Positions 17,006 through 24,668 of a stretch of 32,038 nucleotides of DNA are shown here, one piece after another. The DNA lies in assembly GCF_011038795.1 (NCBI RefSeq), contig NZ_JAAKDU010000017.1, forward strand, positions 1-32,038, read 5' to 3'. The notes under the pieces are model-generated. The model was not told the DNA's origin. It made no database searches and worked only from the letters and a program-made list of their open reading frames with translations. The first letter of the stretch is position 1. Every line of letters begins with the position of its first letter. The position numbers and the translations under genes are program-made. Source of the DNA: Streptococcus tangpeifui (lineage in GTDB: Bacteria; Bacillota; Bacilli; Lactobacillales; Streptococcaceae).

Positions 17006-17264
17006 GAAGTCAGGTGCCGGGCAATCTGGTGAACTGACAGATGCTGCTGTTAAATTTATTGTGGCAAGAAGTTCAAGCCTATTAGCCTCTTGGCAGCGCC
17101 CAACACAAAAGCAGACTTACGAGAGATACGATGATTAGCTCCAACCCCATATAGCCTATGTCCTCAGCCAACTATTTCCAGCTGAAAATGCATTTGAAGA
17201 CAGACGATTGGGATTTATAATATGTGAGCGATGTGTTCTGAGAGATAGATGTGCCAAGTTTTAA
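17006..17264 (+). pseudogene. Decayed gene fragment beside CRISPR array
   Basis: One frame reads protein-like from about 17006 (QSGELTDAAVKFIVARSS) through a single in-frame TAG at 17136-17138 and on (LQPHIAYVLSQLFPAE) to a TAA at 17262-17264. The last residues form a small cysteine cluster (IICERCVLRDRCAKF). There is no start or ribosome binding site of its own; the 5' part is missing at the CRISPR boundary. I do not recognise the family with confidence. The Cys cluster at the very end might be metal-binding. Confidence 0.3.
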
Positions 17265-17265
17265 T

Positions 17266-17293
17266 TTGTTGTCACTAAAGATTATGATATAAT
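17266..17293 (+). promoter_or_regulatory. Promoter of toxin-antitoxin pair
   Basis: TTGTTG (17266-17271), 16-bp spacer, TATAAT (17288-17293), 41 bp before the antitoxin start. Confidence 0.55.
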
Positions 17294-17307
17294 AAAGACA
17301 CGAAAAA

Positions 17308-17319
17308 AGTTCACGAACT
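17308..17319 (+). promoter_or_regulatory. Candidate autoregulatory operator
   Basis: AGTTC-AC-GAACT, a perfect 5-bp inverted repeat at the expected transcript start between the -10 box and the ribosome binding site. RelB-type antitoxins usually bind such palindromes at their own promoter. Confidence 0.4.
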
Positions 17320-17334
17320 ACTAGGAGGTATTTT

Positions 17335-17613
17335 ATGTCTAAGCCAATCAATATTGCCTTTAAAACAGATGCGGCTATCGTCCAATCCGCTAGAGATGTT
17401 TTTAAAGCACATAACTACAGTCTCACGGGTGCTCTTAGGACTTTTTTGACAAATGTGGCTGTCACAGGAGAAGTGGATCTTCCTTCGCCTGAAGAGTTGG
17501 AAAAAGAGCGTTTACTTAGAGAATTGCAGGCGGAAGTCAAAGCTAGTCTAACTGAAATGGCAGCTGGCCAATATTATACCGAAGAGGAATTGAGGGACTA
17601 TCTTGACATCTAA
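17335..17613 (+). CDS. RelB/DinJ-family antitoxin
   Basis: A 92-residue antitoxin. The N-terminal half (INIAFKTDAAIVQSARDVFKAH then TGALRTFLTNVA, written with gaps) fits a ribbon-helix-helix DNA-binding fold of the RelB/DinJ type, and the charged C-terminal helix region (EELEKERLLRELQAEV and EEELRDYLDI) would wrap the toxin. A strong AGGAGG precedes the ATG, with a promoter and a small palindrome upstream that suggest autorepression. The toxin gene overlaps its end by 11 bp, the usual coupling for such pairs. It is next to a decaying CRISPR array and an IS-like remnant, so the pair may have stabilised mobile DNA. Family membership is fairly secure; activity is inferred. Confidence 0.82.
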   Translation: MSKPINIAFKTDAAIVQSARDVFKAHNYSLTGALRTFLTNVAVTGEVDLPSPEELEKERLLRELQAEVKASLTEMAAGQYYTEEELRDYLDI

Positions 17614-17947
17614 GGTTTATAAGATTAAATATGCTTCGCAGGTTGCGACCGAGCTAAGGAAGGTTAAAGCTTATGTTTTGGAAAAGTCGCAGTCGAAAGA
17701 TACGTCTCAGCGCTACGTGTCCCAATTGGTGAAAGGAATGGAAATCCTCAAATTGTTTCCAGAAGTAGGGTTTAACGCCGATAAGAAGTTTGGTAGAGTT
17801 ATCACAGAAAACATGACCACGAGAGGAATGCCATTAAAAAAGGACTACATTGCGCTCTATACTATTGACGATAATAACTTAGTTGTTAATATTATCTATT
17901 TGTTTTCTACTAAGAGTGATTATATGAAACTGTTAAAACATAACTAG
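17603..17947 (+). CDS. RelE/ParE-family toxin
   Basis: A 114-residue basic protein with the RelE/ParE toxin layout: an initial strand (KVYKIKYASQVATEL), a two-helix hairpin (LRKVKAYVLEKS and YVSQLVKGMEILKLFP), then strands ending in YIALYTIDDNN and VVNIIYLFSTKSDYMKLL. The LFPEVGF turn, RGMPLKKDY and the final SDYMKLL match the ParE pattern. RelE toxins cut mRNA on the ribosome and ParE toxins poison gyrase; the sequence alone does not decide. The likely start is TTG at 17603, with GAGGGA 5 bp upstream, which puts translation under antitoxin coupling. Toxin and antitoxin genes overlap by 11 bp. Confidence 0.8.
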   Translation: MTSKVYKIKYASQVATELRKVKAYVLEKSQSKDTSQRYVSQLVKGMEILKLFPEVGFNADKKFGRVITENMTTRGMPLKKDYIALYTIDDNNLVVNIIYLFSTKSDYMKLLKHN

Positions 17948-18057
17948 GAGGTAGAAGATTATTTTTGTCTTTGATACTAAAAATCATACGATTAAGCACC
18001 AGGAAGATAACCAAAAGTTCAGAGTTTTCATCAAGGCAATTAACAAAAGCTTAAGTA

Positions 18058-18235
18058 CTTTGATACACTCCCCATAGTGGACAGTGAAAAACAGAAATTT
18101 CACTAGAAGCTATGAAGGGAGTTTTTGTATGCTTAAAAGAAGCGAGCTAACTGCTAAAAGCGACTGTGTAATTGCATATAGAAGAAGAGGGCTTGTAGTC
18201 AATTCAATTAGCTAATACTCTTTTAAAATCAAGAG
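18058..18235 (+). mobile_element. Probable IS3-like element remnant (5' end)
   Basis: From about 18060 the sequence TGATACACTCCCCATAGTGG looks like an IS end and is followed by a small stem (AGTGAAA / TTTCACT) and GAAGGGAG before an ATG at 18129. That frame (LKRSELTAKSDCVIAYRRRG) and then a neighbouring frame (SIQLANTLLKSRGCVI) resemble the N-terminus of an IS3/IS150-family OrfA, broken by a frameshift. The rest of the transposase and the right end are not found. Evidence is weak. Confidence 0.3.
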
Positions 18236-18734
18236 GGTGCGTTATTTGACATTGATTTGTTCGTACTTCAATAAGTTGTTGTTTGCCTTATCTTCAATCT
18301 TAAATTATCCACTGATAGTTTAAGCTGTCTGTGACGTGTCACTTAGTTTGATAGTGATTTATAGGAAGTGATTGGTAAGAAAAAGTGCTGTCTGGCAGGA
18401 GGAATGGCCGTTTACAAGAAAGTAGTATTGGTATTTGGAGCAGGTGTGAGTAAGCTACTACCTGTGCCATCTGAGACGACTTGGGAAGGCGAATCAATAA
18501 GTGTGTCTCCGAGACTTCTGTACCAGTAGTCATATTAAAAGGGATTAAAACTTAGCGCGCAAGCCGATTGTTAAGAAAGGCATTAAGAGTACTCACTATT
18601 ATAGGTGTGTTCACTTCATGTTTAAAACTAGCAATCAGCTGTAGAGTCAGGGATGCTATCGTGAAGTTATGGTCGGGCATTAAAAGTTTGGTTGCATTTA
18701 TTTACTTTTTAAGCGTGCTTAATTTTCTGTTTTT

Positions 18735-18743
18735 TGCTATAAT
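18735..18743 (+). promoter_or_regulatory. Extended -10 promoter of mntH
   Basis: TGCTATAAT (TG at 18735-18736, TATAAT at 18738-18743), an extended -10 box 35 bp before the mntH start. The -35 region is not convincing, as is common with extended -10 promoters. Confidence 0.6.
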
Positions 18744-18777
18744 GAACCCGATTAAAAAATAGAAAAGGAGTTTTCTC

Positions 18778-20127
18778 TTGAAAGATCAAAAGAAAAATCA
18801 AAGAAATAGGCGTTCATTGAGTGAGGTTAATCAAAGTGTTGCCGTGCCTGAAAGTGCTTCTTTTTGGCGAACTTTGAAGGCTTTTATCGGACCGGGCGCT
18901 TTAGTAGCAGTAGGATATATGGATCCCGGAAATTGGATTACCAGCGTGGTCGGAGGTGCCAGTTATAAATATTTGCTCCTATCGGTCGTACTGATTTCGT
19001 CTCTCATGGCAATGCAATTGCAACAGATGGCGGGGAAGTTAGGAATCGTCACACGTCAGGATTTGGCTCAGGCCACAGCCAATCATCTTCCTAAGTGGTT
19101 GCGTTATATCTTATTTGTGGTTATTGAGTTGGCTTTGATGGCGACTGATTTAGCAGAGGTTATTGGTTCTGGGATTGCTCTCCATTTGCTTTTTGGCTGG
19201 CCCTTAATGCTTTCAATTTTTATAACGATTTTGGATGTTTTCATTTTATTGAGTCTAATGAAGTTGGGCTTTCGTAAGATTGAAGCGGTTGTTTCAACCT
19301 TAATATTAACTATTTTGTTGATTTTCCTTTATTTAACACTTATTTCTCAGCCAAGTATCTCTGGGATTCTCAAAGGATTTCTTCCGTCTGCCTCTATCTT
19401 CGATCTTCATCAAACTGGGGACAATAGTAAATTGACTCTGGCACTGGGGATTATTGGAGCAACTGTCATGCCTCACAATCTCTATCTTCATTCGTCAATT
19501 TCACAAACCAGACGGGTGGATTATGAGAATCCAGACTCTGTTAAACAGGCCGTTCGTTTTATGACTTGGGATTCAAATATTCAGTTAAGCCTTGCTTTTA
19601 TCGTTAATTCCTTACTTTTGATTCTTGGTGCTGCCCTTTTTTATGGCCATGCCAGCCAAATCTCGGCTTTTGCTCAGATGTATAATGCTTTGGCAGATCC
19701 GTCCATTGCAGGCAGTGTTGCCAGCGGTCTCTTGTCAACTCTCTTTGCGATTGCCCTCTTGGCGAGTGGGCAAAACTCGACGATTACAGGAACCTTGACT
19801 GGCCAAATTGTCATGGAGGGATTCATTCACCTGCGATTGCCTCAGTGGTTTATTCGGTTAGTTACCCGTTTGCTGGCTCTCTTACCAGTCATTCTGGCTA
19901 CCTTAATTTGGGGGAGCAAGGAGAAGGTGTTGGATCAGCTAATTGTCTATTCACAGGTTTTTCTGTCACTAGCCTTGCCTTTTTCAATTTTTCCACTTAT
20001 TTATTTCACCTCCAGCAAGGAATTAATGGGGCAGCATCGTAATGCTCGCTGGAATACTATTTTAGCCTATGGTATTGCCTTGATACTGACCCTACTCAAT
20101 ATCAAATTAATTATTGATTTACTCTAA
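18778..20127 (+). CDS. mntH: Nramp-family manganese transporter MntH
   Basis: A 449-residue membrane protein of the Nramp family, which imports Mn2+ (and Fe2+) with protons. The two metal-binding signatures are present: DPGN at residues 49-52 in transmembrane segment 1 and MPHN at 231-234 in segment 6. About eleven membrane segments are visible after a basic, soluble N-terminus. The start codon is TTG (18778), placed 7 bp after AAAAGGAG. It has its own extended -10 promoter and a terminator, so it is a single-gene unit. Streptococcal mntH genes are commonly under a manganese-dependent DtxR-type regulator; I did not find a clear operator. Manganese supply supports oxidative-stress defence and glucan-producing biofilm life; a functional link with the flanking gtf genes is not shown. 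Confidence 0.93.
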   Translation: MKDQKKNQRNRRSLSEVNQSVAVPESASFWRTLKAFIGPGALVAVGYMDPGNWITSVVGGASYKYLLLSVVLISSLMAMQLQQMAGKLGIVTRQDLAQATANHLPKWLRYILFVVIELALMATDLAEVIGSGIALHLLFGWPLMLSIFITILDVFILLSLMKLGFRKIEAVVSTLILTILLIFLYLTLISQPSISGILKGFLPSASIFDLHQTGDNSKLTLALGIIGATVMPHNLYLHSSISQTRRVDYENPDSVKQAVRFMTWDSNIQLSLAFIVNSLLLILGAALFYGHASQISAFAQMYNALADPSIAGSVASGLLSTLFAIALLASGQNSTITGTLTGQIVMEGFIHLRLPQWFIRLVTRLLALLPVILATLIWGSKEKVLDQLIVYSQVFLSLALPFSIFPLIYFTSSKELMGQHRNARWNTILAYGIALILTLLNIKLIIDLL

Positions 20128-20138
20128 ATAATAGTAAT

Positions 20139-20170
20139 GCGGCTGAACAATAAGATTTTCAGCCGTTTTT
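20139..20170 (+). terminator. Terminator after mntH
   Basis: CGGCTGAA (20140-20147) pairs with TTCAGCCG (20158-20165) around a 10-base loop, followed by five T. Confidence 0.8.
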
Positions 20171-20346
20171 ACATTTAAAATTAAAGAAACCGTTATAATT
20201 ACCAGATGCTTACAAAAAGATGACATTTTTTAATAAAGGTCCAGAATAATTTAATTTCATGTTAAAATAAATTGATAATTAAAATAGTTTGGATATCAAA
20301 ACTAAAATTATCAAATAACTTTTATTTTTACAGGAGAATGATATTC

Positions 20347-23300
20347 ATGGAAAAAAATCTGCGCTACAAATTGCATAAGGTTAAAAAGCAATGGGTAGCT
20401 ATCGGTGTGACCACTTTTGCAGTCGGTTTTCTAGCAGGTGGGCAGGTTGTTGCTGCTGACACGACTGATGGTAACGGAGGGAATACTCAAGTTGCCCACT
20501 TGATTCCTAAAGAGCCTACTGACTATAAGTTCGATACTCCAAGTGGAATTTTCACTGGTCTTAATTTTGCGAATGCTCAAACAAGTCCAGCAGGCGATAA
20601 TGCTGGTGCTAATCAACCGGCGGGAGGAATCGAGCCTCAGACTGCTGAAGATGCTGCAACAGACGGCCAAGCTGTTCCTCAAACTAGCGACCAGCCAGGT
20701 CATTTGGAAAATGTGGATGGCCAAACCTACTATGTGGATGCTAACGGTCAGCGTTTGAAAAATTATTCAACCGTGATTGATGGCAAGACTTATTATTTTG
20801 ACGCTCAGACTGGTCAGGCTCAGGCCGAAACACCACAGGTTAATCAAAATGATAATCAGGTAGCACCAGATACTTATGCGGCTAATAATCAAGCCTTCAC
20901 CAACGATGTTTCTAGTTTTGAAACGGTTGACAATTATGTGACGGCTGATTCTTGGTATCGTCCACGGAAGATTTTAAAGAATGGAGAAAGTTGGCAGACT
21001 AGTACTGAATCAGACATGCGTCCTGTCCTGATGACTTGGTGGCCTGATGCAGCTACTAAAGCTGCTTACGCTAATTATTGGGTCAAGGAAGGTTTGATTT
21101 CAGGCTCCTATTCACCAAACTCAGCGAATCTTGAGACAGCCGTCCAAACGATTCAGGCGGCTATTGAAAAGAAAATTGCTTCGGAAGGCAGCACAGCTTG
21201 GCTGCGTGACAAGATGTCGCAATTTGTTAAATCGCAAAATCAATGGAGCCTTGCCTCTGAAAATCCAACCGTTTATCCTAATCAGGATCACCTGCAGGGT
21301 GGAGCCTTGCTCTTTAGCAATAACGAAGCAACGGCTCATGCTAATTCTGATTGGCGTTTGCTCAATCGCAACCCAACCTTCCAAACGGGTAAACAAAAAT
21401 ATTTCACAACTAACTATGCTGGTTATGAATTGCTCTTGGCCAACGATGTTGATAATTCCAACCCAGTTGTTCAAGCAGAACAGCTCAATCATTTCCACTA
21501 CCTCATGAACTGGGGTGAGATTGTCATGGGAGATAAGAACGCTAATTTCGACGGAGTTCGGGTCGATGCAGTTGATAATGTTGACGCCGATCTCCTGCAG
21601 ATTCAGCGGGATTACTACAAGGCTAAATACGGCGTTGATCAAAATGAAAAGAATGCCATTGATCATTTATCTATTTTAGAGGCTTGGTCGGGTAATGATA
21701 ATGACTATGTTAAGGATCAGAACAACTTCTCGCTGTCTATTGATAATTCACAACGTAGCTATATGCTGGCAGCCTTTGCTTATCCGGCCAGTCAACGGGG
21801 GAATGATTACATCAGCCTGTTACCTAAAGTTGGTCTGAAGGATCGCCGGTATGCTAAAAATGGTAATCCAGTTCCAAACTATGTCTTTATTCGTGCCCAT
21901 GACTCCGAAGTCCAAACGCGAATTGCGAAAATTATTCGGGAACGTCTGGGAAAAACGAACGCCGATGGCCTGACCAATATTACTTTAGATGATTTAAATA
22001 AGGCCTTTGATATTTACAATCAAGATATGAAGGCTGTTGATAAGCAGTACTATCCAAATAATTTGCCAATGGCTTATGCTTGGATGTTACAAAATAAGGA
22101 TACGGTAACTCGTGTCTATTATGGTGATATGTACACCGACGATGGTCAGTACATGGAAACTAAGACGCCATTCCATGATGCCATTGAAACGTTGCTCAAG
22201 GCACGCATTAAATATGTGGCTGGCGGTCAAACAGCTGGGTATGTACAAGGCTGGGGCAGCGGTATCTTAACCTCTGTGCGTTATGGTAAGGGAGCCGATA
22301 CTGCTATTGATGCTGGGACAGCAGAAACTCGCACTTCTGGCATGGCTGTCCTGATTAATAATAAGCCTAATTTCCAATCCTATAATGGTTTGACGCTTGA
22401 TATGGGTGCTGCTCATAAGAATCAGGCCTACCGCCCTCTTCTTTTATCAACTAAGGATGGAATTGCAACCTATCTTAATGATAGTGATGTTAGCAGCAAT
22501 CAGTACAAATATACTGATGGGCAGGGTCGTTTGAATTTCAGCGCTTCTGAACTGCGCAGCGTTGCTAATGTTCAAGTCTCAGGAATGATTCAGGTTTGGG
22601 TACCCGTGGGTGCCGCTGACAATCAAGATGTTCGTGTAGCTCCTAACACCAATCGCAATAATTCTTCCAATATCTATACTCAAAGTGATGCTCTGGATTC
22701 CCAAGTGATCTATGAAGGTTTCTCAAACTTCCAAGCTTTTGCTAAGACACCTGAACAATACACCAATGCGGTGATTGCTAAGAATGCGGATCTCTTCAAG
22801 TCATGGGGCATTACCCAATTTGAAATGGCACCGCAGTACGTATCATCCGAAGATGGCACTTTCTTGGATTCTGTCATCTTGAATGGTTATGCTTTTAGCG
22901 ACCGTTATGATCTGGCTATGAGTAAGAATAACAAGTACGGCTCCAAAGAAGATTTGGCCAATGCTATCAAGGGTCTCCATAATGCTGGTATTAAGGTCTT
23001 GTCGGACTGGGTACCGGATCAGATGTATAACCTGCCAGGTAAAGAAGTCGTGACTGCAACACGGGTTGACCAATACGGTAGACCTAAGGCTGGTGCGACG
23101 ATTAACAAGACACCTTATGTAGTTAATACCAAGACTTATGGTGATTATCAAGAGCAGTATGGCGGTAAATTCTTGGATGAATTGCAGAAGCTTTATCCAA
23201 GTCTCTTCACGACTAAGCAGATTTCAACTGGCAAACCAATTGACCCATCGGTCAAAATTACTAACTGGTCAGCTAAATATTTCAACGGCTCTAATATCTT

Positions 23301-24363
23301 AGGACGTGGGGCTAAATATGTTCTCAGCGATAATAATAAGTACCTCAATTTAGGTGCTGGTCAATTCTTCTTACCAACCAATCTCAATAATACCTACGGT
23401 CAGCCACAAGCTCCAGCTAATGGTTTCATTTCTAAGAATGGTGGTATTCATTATATTGATAATAATGGTCAAGAAGTCAAGAATCAATTTAAGGAAATTG
23501 CTGGCAGCTGGTATTATTTCGATGCCAATGGTAAGATGGCTACTGGACAAACCAAGATTGGCAATACTACCTACCTCTTCATGCCTAATGGTAAGCAGCT
23601 CAAAGAAGGTGTTTGGTATGATGGCAAGAAGGCTTACTATTATGATGATAACGGTCGAACTTGGACAAATAAGGGATTTGTCGAGTTCAAGGTAAACGGT
23701 CAAGATAAATGGCGTTACTTTAACGGTGATGGTTCCATCGCTGTCGGTCTCGTTTCTCTTGATAATCGTACCCTCTACTTTGACGCCTATGGCTACCAAG
23801 TCAAGGGTCAAACTCTGACTATCAATGGTAAAACTTATAGCTTTGATGCCAATGAAGGTGATTTGATTACGGGGAATACGCCAAGTCCAGAACCAAACAA
23901 TCAAGGAGCTTGGGAAGCACTGGGTGATAACCAATGGGGCTATCGCAAGGATGGTCAGCTTTTGACAGGCAGCCAAACGATTGCTGGACAAAAAGTCTTC
24001 TTCCAGCCTAATGGTGTCCAAGTCAAGGGTGGCACGGCTAAGGATGAAGCAGGAGTTCTTCGCTTTTACGACCGTGATCAAGGACATTTAGCTGGTAAGG
24101 GTTGGTACTCAACAGCTGATAACAACTGGGTTTATGTCGATGATGCTGGTCGTGTTGTCACTGGCCTTCAAAAGATTGGAAGCCAAACGCTCTATTTTGA
24201 TGATAATGGTATCCAAGCTAAGGGTAAGGCTATCTGGGATAAGGACGGTAATCTTCGTTATTTTGCAGCAGGTTCCGGTGACATGATTACCAACCGTTGG
24301 TATAATATCGGTGATAACCAATGGTACTGGTTCAATAACCAAGGGATTGCTTCAAGATGGTAA
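20347..24363 (+). CDS. gtfS: GtfS-type GH70 glucosyltransferase (soluble glucan)
   Basis: A secreted 1338-residue glucansucrase. From memory it is very close to S. downei GtfS (primer-independent, water-soluble alpha-1,6 glucan): MEKNLRYKLHKVKKQWVAIG at the start, ANNQAF, ILKNGESW and the CW-repeat region all correspond. ATG 20347 is used; the ATG at 20338 is too near the AGGAG. Signal peptide to about A37; short variable region; a CW-like repeat at about 115-150 before the catalytic core; glucan-binding repeats from about 1020. Triad: D407 (RVDAVDNV), E445 (ILEAWSGND), D519 (RAHDSEVQ). T524 follows HDSEVQ and agrees with soluble alpha-1,6 product. The gene stands between mntH and glucosyltransferase 3, each separated by a terminator. 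Confidence 0.92.
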   Translation: MEKNLRYKLHKVKKQWVAIGVTTFAVGFLAGGQVVAADTTDGNGGNTQVAHLIPKEPTDYKFDTPSGIFTGLNFANAQTSPAGDNAGANQPAGGIEPQTAEDAATDGQAVPQTSDQPGHLENVDGQTYYVDANGQRLKNYSTVIDGKTYYFDAQTGQAQAETPQVNQNDNQVAPDTYAANNQAFTNDVSSFETVDNYVTADSWYRPRKILKNGESWQTSTESDMRPVLMTWWPDAATKAAYANYWVKEGLISGSYSPNSANLETAVQTIQAAIEKKIASEGSTAWLRDKMSQFVKSQNQWSLASENPTVYPNQDHLQGGALLFSNNEATAHANSDWRLLNRNPTFQTGKQKYFTTNYAGYELLLANDVDNSNPVVQAEQLNHFHYLMNWGEIVMGDKNANFDGVRVDAVDNVDADLLQIQRDYYKAKYGVDQNEKNAIDHLSILEAWSGNDNDYVKDQNNFSLSIDNSQRSYMLAAFAYPASQRGNDYISLLPKVGLKDRRYAKNGNPVPNYVFIRAHDSEVQTRIAKIIRERLGKTNADGLTNITLDDLNKAFDIYNQDMKAVDKQYYPNNLPMAYAWMLQNKDTVTRVYYGDMYTDDGQYMETKTPFHDAIETLLKARIKYVAGGQTAGYVQGWGSGILTSVRYGKGADTAIDAGTAETRTSGMAVLINNKPNFQSYNGLTLDMGAAHKNQAYRPLLLSTKDGIATYLNDSDVSSNQYKYTDGQGRLNFSASELRSVANVQVSGMIQVWVPVGAADNQDVRVAPNTNRNNSSNIYTQSDALDSQVIYEGFSNFQAFAKTPEQYTNAVIAKNADLFKSWGITQFEMAPQYVSSEDGTFLDSVILNGYAFSDRYDLAMSKNNKYGSKEDLANAIKGLHNAGIKVLSDWVPDQMYNLPGKEVVTATRVDQYGRPKAGATINKTPYVVNTKTYGDYQEQYGGKFLDELQKLYPSLFTTKQISTGKPIDPSVKITNWSAKYFNGSNILGRGAKYVLSDNNKYLNLGAGQFFLPTNLNNTYGQPQAPANGFISKNGGIHYIDNNGQEVKNQFKEIAGSWYYFDANGKMATGQTKIGNTTYLFMPNGKQLKEGVWYDGKKAYYYDDNGRTWTNKGFVEFKVNGQDKWRYFNGDGSIAVGLVSLDNRTLYFDAYGYQVKGQTLTINGKTYSFDANEGDLITGNTPSPEPNNQGAWEALGDNQWGYRKDGQLLTGSQTIAGQKVFFQPNGVQVKGGTAKDEAGVLRFYDRDQGHLAGKGWYSTADNNWVYVDDAGRVVTGLQKIGSQTLYFDDNGIQAKGKAIWDKDGNLRYFAAGSGDMITNRWYNIGDNQWYWFNNQGIASRW

Positions 24364-24379
24364 TCCTATCTCCTTTATA

Positions 24380-24444
24380 AAAAAAACAGTCTCTGACTTT
24401 TGAACATGATTTTCTAATGTTCACTCGTTAGGAGGCTGTTTTTT
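24380..24444 (+). terminator. Terminator after gtfS
   Basis: AAAAAACAG (24381-24389) pairs with CTGTTTTTT (24436-24444), with further pairing inward and an inner stem TGAACAT / ATGTTCA (24401-24407, 24417-24423). It ends in a T-run. Confidence 0.75.
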
Positions 24445-24668
24445 AGAGAAAAAAGAGCTTTGTCATGATATTGTAACAAGAAAAGAAGACACGTAAGTCC
24501 CTTTTAAGACCTTGAGTTCAGCGATCTGCAAAAAAGCGTTTTCTCAAATAGCAGATAATGTAAATAACTAGTAATTTTTTTGAAAAAGTGTTAAGATAGT
24601 TTGGTGAGTGAAATAATTTTTAGGTCAATAATATTTCACTATTAAAATTTAAAGGGAGAATGATTTTC
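24445..24668 (+). promoter_or_regulatory. Leader of glucosyltransferase 3 with hairpin
   Basis: AT-rich control region. A perfect 9-bp inverted repeat AGTGAAATA / TATTTCACT (24607-24615 and 24632-24640, 16-base loop) lies just before the ribosome binding site AAAGGGAG. No clear -35/-10 pair is seen; a TTGAAA occurs near 24580. The stem may be a regulator site or a leader structure. Confidence 0.35.

Larger units (their letters stand above)
17948..18777. other. Region of decayed genes before mntH
   Basis: No intact gene in 830 bp. Directly after the toxin, AGGAGG is followed at normal spacing by an ATT where ATG would be expected, then a protein-like frame (IFVFDTKNHTIKHQ and on) that stops at about 18078. 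An IS-like remnant overlaps and follows. From 18360 to 18520 another frame (YKKVVLVFGAGVSKLLPVP) reads as protein-like but is unidentified. The right end holds the mntH promoter. Confidence 0.4.

Noticed and set aside
18568..18762. 64-codon hydrophobic frame before mntH
   Set aside because: Starts with TTG without a ribosome binding site and overlaps the mntH promoter; probably chance in AT-rich DNA.
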